Assembly (NCBI GenBank): GCA_041874725.1
Contig: CP097466.1
Location: 1,860,001-1,924,000, forward strand
Direction: 5' to 3'
Length of the DNA stretch: 64,000 bases
Source of the DNA: Duganella sp. BuS-21
GTDB lineage: Bacteria > Pseudomonadota > Gammaproteobacteria > Burkholderiales > Burkholderiaceae_D
Notes under the pieces: model-generated
Database searches by the model: none
The model's input: only the letters and a program-made list of their open reading frames with translations
What the model was told of the DNA's origin: nothing
Program-made: the position numbers and the translations under genes
Shown here: in pieces, positions 36,234 to 45,389 of the stretch
Position numbering within the stretch: position 1 is the first letter of the stretch
How the letters are laid out: each line of letters starts with the position of its first letter

Positions 36234-37448
36234 CGTCAGCCACTTGCGGTAGCGCCGGGTGAGCAGGCTTGCCCGCAACTGGTCGGTGATCAGCGTCCAA
36301 AGCGGATTGAGGCTGGCGCTACTGTTGCCGCCTTGTCCGAGCGCGCGCAGGCGCCGCCGCACCAGCGCCATGGCGGCGATGCTGCCTAGCGTCTTGTCTT
36401 TCCAGTTCACCGGCGCCGCCGAGGCGTCCAGTGCACGGCCGGCACGCCATTGCAGCGGCAAGTCCGGCGCCAGCGAGAGTGCGGTTGCAATGCCCACTAC
36501 GGCCACGCCGCTCGCCAGCACCTGTTCCGCAATCGCCGGCCGCGCGATGCCGCCGGTGGTCATCACCGGCATGCGCGCCACGGCGGCCAGCGCGGTCGCG
36601 AATTCGAGGAAATAAGCCTCGCGCGCCAGCGTGCGGCCGTCAGCGGTGCGGCCCTGCATGGCCGGACTTTCGTAGCTGCCGCCCGACAGTTCGATCAGGT
36701 CGACCGGCAGTTCGTTCAGCAGCAGCACGACCTGGCGTGCATCGTCTTCCGAAAAGCCGCCGCGCTGGAAGTCGGCGGAATTGAGTTTGACCGCCACGCT
36801 GAATCCGGCCGACACGCGCGAACGCACCGCGCCCACCACTTCCAGCAACAGGCGTGCGCGATTCTCCAGCGTGCCGCCCCATTCGTCCTTGCGCTGATTG
36901 GTCAGCGGCGACAGGAACTGCGACAGCAGGTAACCGTGCGCCGCGTGGATCTGGACGCCGTTGAAGCCCGCCTGCTCGGCCGCATGCGCGGTGTCGGCAA
37001 AGCGCTGAATCACTTCTGCGATATTGACCGCGCTCATGGCCACCGGCTGGGCGAACAATTTACTGTGCTTGCCCAGGTCCAGCGCCACGGCGGACGGCGC
37101 CCACGCGCGTCCGCCCATATTCGCCATCACCTGCCGGCCCGGATGGTTGATCTGCATCCAGACCTGCGCACCGTGTGAGCGGGCGGTCTGCGCCCAGGCC
37201 TTGAACGGCGCCAGCGGCGTGTCCGCTTCCAGCGCAATGGTGGCGGGGCCGGTCAGCGCACGGCGATCGACCATCACGTTGCCGGTGATGAGCAGGCCGA
37301 TGCCGCCTTCCGCCCAGCGCCGGTAGAGGCGGTGAATGTCGGGGCCGGGCAGCTGGCCGGCGTCGGCCATGCTTTCTTCCATGGCGGCCTTGGCCAGGCG
37401 GTTGGGCAAGGTGCTGCCGTTGGGCAGGGTAAGTGGCGTGAACAGCAT
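36222..37448 (-). CDS. NADH:flavin oxidoreductase / Old Yellow Enzyme family
   Basis: FMN-dependent ene-reductase acting on activated alkenes such as quinones or enones; cytoplasmic. The ATG at 37448 (MLFTPLTLPNGSTLPNRLAK) gives 408 aa and is the right start, though the frame extends upstream. Motifs include AAMEESMADAGQLPG, the substrate-binding His pair region IHAAHGYLLSQFLSPLTNQR, and the FMN-phosphate loop ATALAAVARMPVMTTGGIAR. It is divergent from a merR gene and has a promoter of MerR-activated form, so redox or electrophile stress probably induces it. Confidence 0.92.
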   Translation of the reverse strand: MLFTPLTLPNGSTLPNRLAKAAMEESMADAGQLPGPDIHRLYRRWAEGGIGLLITGNVMVDRRALTGPATIALEADTPLAPFKAWAQTARSHGAQVWMQINHPGRQVMANMGGRAWAPSAVALDLGKHSKLFAQPVAMSAVNIAEVIQRFADTAHAAEQAGFNGVQIHAAHGYLLSQFLSPLTNQRKDEWGGTLENRARLLLEVVGAVRSRVSAGFSVAVKLNSADFQRGGFSEDDARQVVLLLNELPVDLIELSGGSYESPAMQGRTADGRTLAREAYFLEFATALAAVARMPVMTTGGIARPAIAEQVLASGVAVVGIATALSLAPDLPLQWRAGRALDASAAPVNWKDKTLGSIAAMALVRRRLRALGQGGNSSASLNPLWTLITDQLRASLLTRRYRKWLTSAA

Positions 37449-37480
37449 CGTTTTTTCCAATTCGTTGATCGAGACAAGCC

Positions 37481-37511
37481 ATGCTAAGATTAAAGCCAAC
37501 TTTAAGGTCAA
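37481..37511 (-). promoter_or_regulatory. MerR-type 19-bp-spacer promoter for the ene-reductase
   Basis: On the minus strand TTGACC (37511-37506) and TAGCAT (37486-37481) are separated by 19 bp, 2 bp longer than optimal. The spacer contains the dyad TTAAAG-TTGG-CTTTAA. Long spacers with a central dyad are the hallmark of promoters untwisted by MerR-family activators. Confidence 0.85.
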
Positions 37512-37518
37512 GCGAAAT

Positions 37519-37890
37519 ATGAAAATAGGCGAACTGGCCGAGCGCTCGGGCATTGCGGCGTCGGCGATCCGTTACTACGAACAGGCAGGCCTGATGCCCA
37601 AGGCGGAACGTGGCGCGAACGGCTATCGCGCCTACAACGATGCGGCGCTGGAGCGCATCAATCTGATTCAGATAGGGCAGCAGCTGGGCTTCACCCTGGA
37701 CGCGATACGCGCTGTGACGCGGTTGGAAGGCCCGGCGCTGCATGAAGGGCTGATGAAGCACCTGGACCAGCGCCTGCAGGACATCAACCACATGATGCAG
37801 ACCCTGACCGAGCAGCGTGCGTCGTTGCTGGAAACGCGCGAACGCGTTCAGGCCCAGTGGGAACGAGGCGAGTGTCCGGCCAGCCTGTAA
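37519..37890 (+). CDS. MerR-family transcriptional regulator
   Basis: The frame opens at 37336 inside the ene-reductase, but the MerR N-terminus MKIGELAERSGIAASAIRYY begins at 37519 (123 aa). The winged HTH covers 1-70 (ERGANGYRAYNDAALERINL), followed by a dimerising coiled coil to about 115. The C-terminus ends in CPASL with one Cys, so it lacks the multi-Cys metal site of ZntR/CueR types. It resembles the small redox or aldehyde sensors. It lies divergent from the oxidoreductase, with the shared dyad between them. Confidence 0.9.
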   Translation: MKIGELAERSGIAASAIRYYEQAGLMPKAERGANGYRAYNDAALERINLIQIGQQLGFTLDAIRAVTRLEGPALHEGLMKHLDQRLQDINHMMQTLTEQRASLLETRERVQAQWERGECPASL

Positions 37891-37897
37891 AGGAAAA

Positions 37898-38902
37898 TCA
37901 GCGCTTGAAGATCTGCTTGGGCAGCATGGCATGGACGCCAACGTTGCCGTCCACGAGCTGCGTGATTTCCATGTCCACCGCCACGCTGGAGAGCATGTAG
38001 GCGTCGTCGCGGTTCAGTTTCCGTTCCGTCACCAGATAGTCGATCATGTCGCGCAGTGCGTGTTCGGTGGCGGTCTTCAGGTCGGGACTGAAGCCCATGG
38101 TGATGATGTGGGTCGGCGTTTCGGCGCGGGGCCACAGCAGGCGCTTGTTCTTGTGGACGATGAAGCGGAAGCTGCCGCTCAGATAGGTCTCCAGCGCGGT
38201 GATGTCCACTTCGCCGTTGCCTTGCGCCGCGTGGCCGTCGCCGGCCTGGAACAGGGCGCCCTTGGCGGCGACCGGGATGTACAGCGTAGTGCCGGCCACC
38301 AGGTGTTTGTTGTCCATGTTCCCGGCGTGGACGAACGGCGGCGCGCTGTCGATCTTGCCGCCGGCCGGGGCCAGGCCCATGCTGCCGAAGAAGGGACGCA
38401 GCGGAATTTCGATGCCGGGCGCGAAGTGGCCGATCATCTTCTGCCGGTCCAGCGGCACGATCTTGAAGCGGCTGTAGGGATACTCCATCGGCAGGAAGCC
38501 TTTGCCGACGCTGAAGGCATTGCAGGCGAAGTTGGCGTCCAGGTCCACCTTCAGGATCTGCACTTCCAGCACGTCGCCCGGTTCCGCTTCGGCGATGGCC
38601 ACCGGGCCGGTGAGGATATGGCCGCCCGGGCCCTTGTCCTTCACCTGGTCGTAGATCGGCGCGGTGTAGGCCGGGATGTCCTCCGGCTTGACGCCGGCGG
38701 CGATCATGCGTTCCGGCGTGCCGCAGGTGGACAGGCTTTGCATGCGCACCGTGTCGCCGCTGTGCACCGTCAGCACCGGCTTGGACTGGCCGGAGTAATA
38801 GCCCCAGGCCACCGTGTCCGGCCGCGCCGGCAGGTCGTACTCCGCCGCTGTCGCAGCGGCATGGAAGGTCAGGACACTTAGCAGCAGGACAGGGAGGCGC
38901 AT
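37898..38902 (-). CDS. Exported acetamidase/formamidase-family protein
   Basis: A 334-aa member of the FmdA/AmdA family (PF03069), hydrolysing small amides to ammonia and acid. The N-terminus MRLPVLLLSVLTFHAAATAA is a clear signal peptide, unusual for this mostly cytoplasmic family. Conserved parts include GGHILTGPVAIAEAEPGDVL, FGSMGLAPA, GNMDNKHLVAGTTLYIPV and GDGHAAQGNGEVDITALE. The gene converges with merR (7-nt gap) and precedes nothing coupled. Substrate is unknown. Confidence 0.88.
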   Translation of the reverse strand: MRLPVLLLSVLTFHAAATAAEYDLPARPDTVAWGYYSGQSKPVLTVHSGDTVRMQSLSTCGTPERMIAAGVKPEDIPAYTAPIYDQVKDKGPGGHILTGPVAIAEAEPGDVLEVQILKVDLDANFACNAFSVGKGFLPMEYPYSRFKIVPLDRQKMIGHFAPGIEIPLRPFFGSMGLAPAGGKIDSAPPFVHAGNMDNKHLVAGTTLYIPVAAKGALFQAGDGHAAQGNGEVDITALETYLSGSFRFIVHKNKRLLWPRAETPTHIITMGFSPDLKTATEHALRDMIDYLVTERKLNRDDAYMLSSVAVDMEITQLVDGNVGVHAMLPKQIFKR

Positions 38903-38926
38903 GGGATGACTTTCGTTGCGAGGTTA

Positions 38927-39706
38927 CTAATCGGTGGTGACTTCGGCGCCGCTAAGGAAAGCGGCGATGGCTGGATTGACTACATCGGCATGGGTGATAG
39001 GCCCCATGTGTGCGCCGCGCGTCTGCATGGCGCTGGCGTTGGGCAGCGAGCGACCCAGCTGCTCCACCAGCAAACGCGTGGAGGCCGGGCTGCGCTCGCC
39101 GGCCATCACCAGCGACGGCATGGTCAACATGGACAAATCATCCAACGTTGCCGGTTCGCCCAACAGCGCCTGGAAGTCCAGCCGCACCTTGGCAATCTGC
39201 GCGATCATCTTGTCCTGCGCGCCGGCCGGTGCGTCGTCGAAGGCGCCCGGACGGTTCCAGTAATCGATGAAGATGCGGGTGGCGTCGCGATCCGACGCGC
39301 TGGCGGCGATGCCGGCCACCACGCTGGTGATTTCAACCTTGGCCGGATGCTGGTCTGCCAAAAGGTGGAAGGCCACCGGCTCGAACAGCGTCAGCGACAG
39401 CACGCGCTCCGGCATGCGGCGCGCCATGTGCAGCGCGCAGGCGCCGCCGAAGGAGTGGCCGACCAGGTGGAACGCTTCGCCCGGCTCCAGCTCCATGGCG
39501 ATGGAGGCGATCACCGCGTCAACCTCGTGCGCCAGCGTATGGATATAATCTTCACCTGCGTCGGCGGCGGCGGGGAATGGCGATGCGCCATAGCCCAGCA
39601 GGTCCACCGGCAGGAAGCGATAGGCGTCGCCCAGATGCGCTTTCAGCGACAGCCATTGGGACTTGGAACTCATGGAGCTATGCAGCAGGACGACGGCAGG
39701 TTTCAT
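38927..39706 (-). CDS. Alpha/beta hydrolase
   Basis: A 259-aa cytoplasmic hydrolase of the esterase/haloperoxidase fold. The N-terminus MKPAVVLLHSSMSSKSQW supplies the oxyanion region. The nucleophile elbow is GHSFGGACAL (Ser near 87), the acid is likely Asp near 212 and the His lies near 233 (RGAHMGPITH). There is no signal peptide. It is separated from the acetamidase-like gene by 24 nt on the same strand and may be cotranscribed. Substrate cannot be told from sequence. Confidence 0.88.
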   Translation of the reverse strand: MKPAVVLLHSSMSSKSQWLSLKAHLGDAYRFLPVDLLGYGASPFPAAADAGEDYIHTLAHEVDAVIASIAMELEPGEAFHLVGHSFGGACALHMARRMPERVLSLTLFEPVAFHLLADQHPAKVEITSVVAGIAASASDRDATRIFIDYWNRPGAFDDAPAGAQDKMIAQIAKVRLDFQALLGEPATLDDLSMLTMPSLVMAGERSPASTRLLVEQLGRSLPNASAMQTRGAHMGPITHADVVNPAIAAFLSGAEVTTD

Positions 39707-39819
39707 TGTCAGCTTGGTATGAAAAAAGCGAAGCGCAGATTATACCGTCATGTGTGGTCTACACCACGCCGCCGTCACTTTGCGGCTGCAAAAAAGCAGG
39801 ATAAGAGTACAGTAGAGAG

Positions 39820-40653
39820 ATGAACAACTCAAAAAAATTCGCAGGATTGGCGGGTCTCGCCAGCGTGCTCTGGATGGGTTTGACGGCAGCGGTGGCGGCT
39901 AACCAGAAACGCTTGCTGTTCAACCCATTGGGCAGCCGGCGCGAAGTGCTCAAGCCTTACAGCAGCGGTCACCGTACCCGTCCGATCGTGGTGCGCGCCA
40001 AAGATGGCACGCGGCTATCCGGCTGGCTGATGACGCCTCCGATCGCCGGTCCGCATCCGGGCGTGGTGTATTTCGGCGGACGTTCGGAAGAAGTCTCCTG
40101 GGTGGCGCGCGACGCCGGCAAACTGTTCCCCGGCATGGCCGTGCTGGCGGTGAACTATCGCGGCTACGGCGATTCGCATGGCGATCCGGCGGAAGAACAT
40201 TTCATCGACGACGGCCGCATGCTATATGACTGGCTCAGCGAGCGCCATCACGTCGACCCGAAGCGCATCGCCGTGGTTGGCCGCAGCCTGGGTTCCGGCG
40301 TGGCGGTGCAGGTGGCGATGGAGCGCGACGCCAATTCCATCGTGCTGATTACGCCTTACGATTCCATCCTCGCCATCGCCAAGCGTAAGTTCCGCGCGAT
40401 CCCGGTGGAGTATGTGCTCAAGCATAAATTCGAGTCGATCAAGTACGCGCACCAGCTCAAGGCGCCGACCTATGTGCTGCGGGCGGCGGTCGACGACATC
40501 GTGCCGCATTCGCATACCGACCTGCTGGTGCAGAAACTGGGCACGCTGCATGCGGACGAAATCGTGCCCGACTCCGACCACATCAACATCCCCTACCTGG
40601 AATCGACGCAGATGCGTATCGCCAGTTTCCTCTCCAGCCGGTTTAATGCTTAG
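39820..40653 (+). CDS. Membrane-anchored alpha/beta hydrolase
   Basis: A 277-aa protein with one N-terminal hydrophobic segment (residues 7-27, AGLAGLASVLWMGLTAAVAA), followed by a hydrolase domain of the BEM46/ABHD13 type. Motifs are VLAVNYRGYGDSHGDPAE, VVGRSLGSGVAVQVA (nucleophile Ser) and DHINIPYLES (His). The lack of a clear cleavage site suggests an anchor. It stands alone between a divergent hydrolase and a convergent DUF3422 gene, which it overlaps by 11 nt. Confidence 0.87.
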   Translation: MNNSKKFAGLAGLASVLWMGLTAAVAANQKRLLFNPLGSRREVLKPYSSGHRTRPIVVRAKDGTRLSGWLMTPPIAGPHPGVVYFGGRSEEVSWVARDAGKLFPGMAVLAVNYRGYGDSHGDPAEEHFIDDGRMLYDWLSERHHVDPKRIAVVGRSLGSGVAVQVAMERDANSIVLITPYDSILAIAKRKFRAIPVEYVLKHKFESIKYAHQLKAPTYVLRAAVDDIVPHSHTDLLVQKLGTLHADEIVPDSDHINIPYLESTQMRIASFLSSRFNA

Positions 40654-41986
40654 CGTCGCCCGATAACTGGTGATGCAGGCGGCGTAGGCCCAGCCACACG
40701 GCGCCGATCACCAGCGGCACGGCGATGCCGGTCATCATGTCCGGGTTGACCTGCACGCTGCTGGCCTTCAGCGCCTTGCCCACGTAGCCCACCAATCCCA
40801 GCGTGTAGTACGAGATGGCCGCAACCGACAGGCCTTCCACCGCCTGCTGCAGGCGCAGTTGCTGGGCCGCGCGCGCGTCGAGCGATTGCAGGATTTTGCG
40901 GTTTTGCAGTTCCTGTTCGATGCCGACGCGCGTGCGCAGCAGGTCGTTGGTGCGGGCGATACGTTTCGCCAGTCCTTCCTGCCGCTGCGCCACCGAGGTG
41001 CAGGTGTTCATGGCCGGCGCCAGGCGGCGGCCCATGAACTCGGCCAGCGTCGGCGTGCCGGGAATGCGTACTTCGCGCAGTTCCTGAATGCGCGACTGCA
41101 CCAGGTTGAAATAAGCCTGCGAGGCGGCGAAACGGTAGCTGTTGTTGACCGAGATTTTCTCCAGTTGCGCGGCCAGGCTGGTGATCCGGTGCAGCATGTC
41201 CTGGTCGCCGTTGGCCTGGTTCTTCACCAGCGTGGCCGTGAGTTCGGCCAGTTCGTTTTCGATGCCGTTCAGCGCCGGCTGCGTGGCTTCGGCCTGCGGC
41301 AGGCCAAGCAGCGTCATGGTGCGGTAGGTTTCGATTTCCAGCATGCGGCCGACCAGGCGGCCGGGTTGGTATTCGCGCAGGTTCTGGTCGCGCACCACGA
41401 AGCGGCTGAAGCCATCAGGATGGATCAGGAAGTCGGTCCATACTTCGGCGTTGCCGCCGCCGCTGCTGCCTACCAGCGAGCGGCCTTGATACAGTTCGCG
41501 GATGCTGGCGGCGAAGCTGCCGTCGTCCGACGCGTCCTTGCACAGCAGGATGTGGGCGGCGACGATGATCTTGCCGTGCAGGCCGGCCAGCCATTCCTGC
41601 GGCACGTGCTGCACCGGCATGCGCGCGAAAGCGGTGTGGAAGTCCACGCCCGCTTCGCTGCGCTCGACGAAGGTGTAGGTGGCGAATTCGGTGTGGCATT
41701 CCCACTTCAGGCGGAAGCGGCCGAAGTCATGGAAGAAGTAGCGCGCCTGCTCGTGCGGGCCGGCCACGCCGTAGTGCAGGCAAAGTTGCTCCAGTATCTG
41801 GTGCTGGCTGCTGCGATGATTCTGGCGCGAAGGCTGGTCCTGCTGCAGGTACAGCGCGAAGTGGGTGATGCTTTCGGGAGACTGCAGTTGCAGGAAAGGG
41901 CGGGAGTGGATTTCGGCCGATAGCGGCACGCGCATCGGGTGATTCAGTTTGGCGAAATCGGCGGTTGCACGATAGGCGAGCGACAT
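40643..41986 (-). CDS. DUF3422 family membrane protein
   Basis: A 447-aa protein with the DUF3422 N-terminus HPMRVPLSAEIHSRPFLQLQ. The middle contains coiled-coil-like helices (about 255-350), and two C-terminal hydrophobic stretches lie near 385-405 and 415-435. The function of this family is not known. It is the last gene of a minus-strand run beginning with the HAD-like gene, 31 nt after the DinB gene. Confidence 0.88.
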   Translation of the reverse strand: MSLAYRATADFAKLNHPMRVPLSAEIHSRPFLQLQSPESITHFALYLQQDQPSRQNHRSSQHQILEQLCLHYGVAGPHEQARYFFHDFGRFRLKWECHTEFATYTFVERSEAGVDFHTAFARMPVQHVPQEWLAGLHGKIIVAAHILLCKDASDDGSFAASIRELYQGRSLVGSSGGGNAEVWTDFLIHPDGFSRFVVRDQNLREYQPGRLVGRMLEIETYRTMTLLGLPQAEATQPALNGIENELAELTATLVKNQANGDQDMLHRITSLAAQLEKISVNNSYRFAASQAYFNLVQSRIQELREVRIPGTPTLAEFMGRRLAPAMNTCTSVAQRQEGLAKRIARTNDLLRTRVGIEQELQNRKILQSLDARAAQQLRLQQAVEGLSVAAISYYTLGLVGYVGKALKASSVQVNPDMMTGIAVPLVIGAVWLGLRRLHHQLSGDAKH

Positions 41987-42017
41987 GAACTTCCTTAATG
42001 ACTAATTGACGAATTAA

Positions 42018-42557
42018 CTAAGTGATGGCATCCGGTACCCACAGCAGCAGATCGGTGACGCCGATGTCGATGCCCGCTTGCGATAGCAGCGTGCTGGCTT
42101 GTCCCCGATGATGCGTCTGGTGATTGAAGAAGTGCAGCAGCACGCTGCCGAAGTGCTTGCGATAGACGTCGCCGCGCGTGCTGCGGTATTCGAAGGCGTG
42201 CGCCAGGTCCGCTTCCGTCAGCTGCGGCGCCCATGCGCTGATAATGGCGTCCAGCTGCTCGCGGTAGCTGCGCAGCGCCGGCAGGGCGTCGCCGAAGGAG
42301 TGCGTCAGGCCGCTGGGCTGCGCGATCGCTTGCATGGCCTGCAGCGCCGGAAAGCAAGCTGGATGGGTGCTGAAGCGCTTGAGCCAGATGGTGTCGCCCG
42401 CCAGCAGGTGGCTCAGTGTTCCGCATAGCGATCCGAAGAAGGCCTTGCGGTCGGCGGTGAATTCTTCCGGCGGCAGCTGGGCCGCCGCTTCGTACAGCTT
42501 GCGGTTCATGTCGGCGTTGTAGCGCGCCAGCAGGGCGAAGTATTCAGGTGTGCTCAT
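42018..42557 (-). CDS. DinB-family metal-binding protein
   Basis: A 179-aa four-helix-bundle protein. The metal-binding His positions of the DinB/YfiT family appear in LSHLLAGDTIWLKRF (about residues 50-65) and HFFNHQTHHRGQASTLLSQ (about 140-160). Such proteins act in thiol-dependent detoxification or are uncharacterised. The gene starts 4 nt after the stop of the unknown 502-aa gene, suggesting cotranscription. Confidence 0.88.
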   Translation of the reverse strand: MSTPEYFALLARYNADMNRKLYEAAAQLPPEEFTADRKAFFGSLCGTLSHLLAGDTIWLKRFSTHPACFPALQAMQAIAQPSGLTHSFGDALPALRSYREQLDAIISAWAPQLTEADLAHAFEYRSTRGDVYRKHFGSVLLHFFNHQTHHRGQASTLLSQAGIDIGVTDLLLWVPDAIT

Positions 42558-42561
42558 GCAG

Positions 42562-44070
42562 TTATGCCGCGATGGCGTCGGGATTGGAGATCAGGAAGAT
42601 CCGCCGGTTCAGCGCCGCCAGCGCCTGCGGGTCCTCGGCCTCGTTCAACTCTTTCAGCAAGTCGCGCGTACTGGCCTTGCCGGACGGCGTGGTGTGGTCT
42701 TCCTGCAGTTTGCCCAGCGTGTACTTCAGCACGCGGCTGGACTGGTGGGCCTGCATTTCCAGCGTGGCCTTGGCCAGCACCCCCTCGTCGTAGGCGATGG
42801 TGGTGGTAGTGCTGGCCGAGTCGTCGATCATGTGATACTTGTAGTTCTGCGACTGCGGTTCCAGGTCCAGCGCCAGTTGCGCGTCGGCCGATACCGGTGC
42901 GTGATAGCGCGCCTTCAGGTGCGATTCCTGTTGCTGCGTGATGCCACGCTCCATCCGCGAGGCGCCGCTGAGGGTGGTCTTTTGCGATATATCGTAGGCG
43001 AAGCTGTCCTTCTCGGTCACCTTCGCCGGATTGGACGATACTTCGGTCTGCGCGAACGAGGCCTTGAAGTCGGCCAGCCCGGTGGTCATGGCGCGGTCGC
43101 GGTCGGTCAGGCCGGTGCTGAGCGGCGCCACGGCCGGCGTGCCGTAGTCGCTGTTCATGTCGGTGAAGGCATCCTTGAACATGGCGATCATGGTGGCGTT
43201 GCCCTGGCCGCGCATGCCGGCCTGGTCGACCTGCTGCATGTAGTTATCCAGCGCCTTGGCCTGCTGCGCCTTGCTGCCCCAGGCGGCGGATTGGCTCAGG
43301 TCCACGTCTATTTTTGCGCTGCCGGCGGGGCCGCTGAAATTGACCGAGCGCTGCGTGGCGTCGGCGTGGAATTCCAGGTGCTGCGTTTCCTTCGGATTGA
43401 TCTTGATGCTGCCTTTCAGGTCCACCGATGCCAAGGCATTCTTGTCGAACTGCGTCAGTCCCGCCAGATCGATGTGCGGCGGGTCTTCGGTCAGGCCATC
43501 GATCGATTTCTGGAACGCTTCTGATAATTCGCCCAGCGCCTTGCGTTCGGCCTCATTCAGCTTGCCGTCGCTGTGCGCCTCGATGGCGATGCTATTGTCG
43601 CCGGCATCCAGCTTGAGATCCACCTTGACGCCGCTGCGCGTGGTGATGCTCAGCGAGATATGGTTGTCGCCCATGCCGTGCTGCGATATCTGCGATGGCG
43701 ACACCAGCATATCGTAGGTTTCGGCATACACGCCGTTGGGCGCCTGCTGCACCGACTGCGAGAAGTCCTCGCCGTCGTAGGCCACCTGCCTGAGCAACTC
43801 GCCGCCCAGGCCCTTGAGGCGACCTGCGGCCGGCTGCTCGTTGAAGTTCCGCGCCATCATGCTGGCGGCGCTGCTGCGGGTGCGGTTTTCCCACACCAGC
43901 GCCTTGGGCAGCGATCCGTCGGCCGTGCCGCCTAGCGATACTACAGTGGAAGCGCCTCCATTGGAGGCAGTGGCGCTGCTGGCGTAAGGATAGTTGGACG
44001 CAGAAGCGCCGGCGGCCGCCGTGGAGGCGACCGCCGGAGTGGTCCGGTTCAAGGGAGAGATCGTCGTCAT
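42562..44070 (-). CDS. Uncharacterised 502-aa protein
   Basis: The open frame runs back through the NDH-2 gene, but the real start is ATG 44070 (MTTISPLNRTTPAVASTAAA). The N-terminus is Ser/Ala/Thr-rich and low in complexity (1-50). Later parts are soluble alpha/beta with many charged residues. EAHSDGKLNEAERKALGELS near 170-190 resembles half an EF-hand. I do not recognise the family. No signal peptide, membrane helix or catalytic motif is evident. It lies between an NDH-2 and a DinB gene with gaps of 20 and 4 nt. Confidence 0.75.
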   Translation of the reverse strand: MTTISPLNRTTPAVASTAAAGASASNYPYASSATASNGGASTVVSLGGTADGSLPKALVWENRTRSSAASMMARNFNEQPAAGRLKGLGGELLRQVAYDGEDFSQSVQQAPNGVYAETYDMLVSPSQISQHGMGDNHISLSITTRSGVKVDLKLDAGDNSIAIEAHSDGKLNEAERKALGELSEAFQKSIDGLTEDPPHIDLAGLTQFDKNALASVDLKGSIKINPKETQHLEFHADATQRSVNFSGPAGSAKIDVDLSQSAAWGSKAQQAKALDNYMQQVDQAGMRGQGNATMIAMFKDAFTDMNSDYGTPAVAPLSTGLTDRDRAMTTGLADFKASFAQTEVSSNPAKVTEKDSFAYDISQKTTLSGASRMERGITQQQESHLKARYHAPVSADAQLALDLEPQSQNYKYHMIDDSASTTTTIAYDEGVLAKATLEMQAHQSSRVLKYTLGKLQEDHTTPSGKASTRDLLKELNEAEDPQALAALNRRIFLISNPDAIAA

Positions 44071-44090
44071 GGCCTTATTATAGGCCGGTT

Positions 44091-45362
44091 TTATCGGTGT
44101 AACCTCACCGGCGGCAGCACCCGCGCCCGCAGCCAGTCGGCCAGCGTATGCGTCAGCATCGGCAGGGTGCCGTGCAATTGCAGCAGGTGCTTCTGATACA
44201 TCATCTGGTACAGCACGCGCGCGGCTGCGCCGCCGACCCGATAACGCTTGCCGCTGACCGGGCCGGTGAGGGCGCCGACCGCCGCGTGCTGGCCCAGCGA
44301 GACCAGCGAGCCGTAGTCGTGATAGCGGAACTCCGGGCGCGGCGTATCGTCGCGGCGGGCCAGCAAGTCGGCCAGGAACATGGCCTGTTGATGCGCCACC
44401 TGCGCGCGCGGCGGCGCCGCACCCTTGATGGGGCAAATGTAGTTGGCGCAGTCGCCCAAGGCGTAGATGCGGCTGTCGTTGGCCGAACGCAGACTGGAGT
44501 CCACCATGATTTTTCGCAGGTGGTTGACGCCCAGGCCCAGCGTGGCGCACAGCTGCGGCGCTTCCACGCCAGCCGCCCACAAGGTCAGGTCGGCCGCATG
44601 GCGCTGGCCGTCGGTGTCGGTTACCGCGTCGGCATCGACGCCGGCTACCCTGGTCGAGGTCAGCACCTTGATGCCGAGCGAGCGCAGATGGCGCGCGGCG
44701 CGCTGCGCCTGCAGCGGCTCCAGTTGTGGCAGCAGGTGCTCGCCGCGTTCGATGACGGTGATGCGGATATCCTGCTCGGGATCGAGATCGTGCACGCGGT
44801 AGGCCGCCAGCGTGCGCGCCGTGTTGCTCAGTTCCGCCGCCAGCTCGACGCCGGTGGCGCCGCCGCCGACGATGACCACGTTCACCGGCGCTTTCTGTTC
44901 GCTGGCGCGGATGCAGGTGTCGAAGAAGCGGCGGCGGAAAGCTTCCGCATCGGCCACGCTGTCGAGCGTGAGCGCATGCTGTTCCGCGCCCGGCACGCCG
45001 AAGAAGTTGGTGACGGAGCCCAATGCCAGTACCAGCTTGTCGTAGGCGATCACGCGGCAGGCGCCGTCGCCGCCGTCGCGCGGCGACAGGGTGATGGTCT
45101 GGTGCGCGCGGTCCATGCACAGCATGTCGCCCTGGACGAACTCGAAATCGTGGTCGAGCGCCTGCGCGCTGAACGACAGTTCGGTGACCTGTGGATCGCA
45201 TTTGCCGGAAGCGACCGTGTGCAGCAGCGGCTTCCAGAAGTGGCCCGGCCAGCGGTCCACCAGCAGCACGCGCGCCCGTTTGCACGCGCCCAGCGTGTTT
45301 CCAAGACGGGTGGCGAGTTCGAGCCCGCCCGCACCGCCGCCGACGATGACGATGGTTTCCAT
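44091..45362 (-). CDS. Type II NADH dehydrogenase-like FAD oxidoreductase
   Basis: Non-proton-pumping NAD(P)H:quinone oxidoreductase type, 423 aa, peripheral to the inner membrane. FAD motif METIVIVGGGAGGLELATRL at the N-terminus, NAD motif VNVVIVGGGATGVELAAEL near 165, and the second FAD motif IYALGDCANYICP near 295. The C-terminal part (about 370-423) is amphipathic, consistent with membrane attachment. It could also be a sulfide:quinone reductase relative, but the conserved Cys pair is not visible. It follows the HAD-like gene by 27 nt. Confidence 0.88.
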   Translation of the reverse strand: METIVIVGGGAGGLELATRLGNTLGACKRARVLLVDRWPGHFWKPLLHTVASGKCDPQVTELSFSAQALDHDFEFVQGDMLCMDRAHQTITLSPRDGGDGACRVIAYDKLVLALGSVTNFFGVPGAEQHALTLDSVADAEAFRRRFFDTCIRASEQKAPVNVVIVGGGATGVELAAELSNTARTLAAYRVHDLDPEQDIRITVIERGEHLLPQLEPLQAQRAARHLRSLGIKVLTSTRVAGVDADAVTDTDGQRHAADLTLWAAGVEAPQLCATLGLGVNHLRKIMVDSSLRSANDSRIYALGDCANYICPIKGAAPPRAQVAHQQAMFLADLLARRDDTPRPEFRYHDYGSLVSLGQHAAVGALTGPVSGKRYRVGGAAARVLYQMMYQKHLLQLHGTLPMLTHTLADWLRARVLPPVRLHR

Positions 45363-45389
45363 GATGCGCCTCCTGTATGAATTGAAAAG

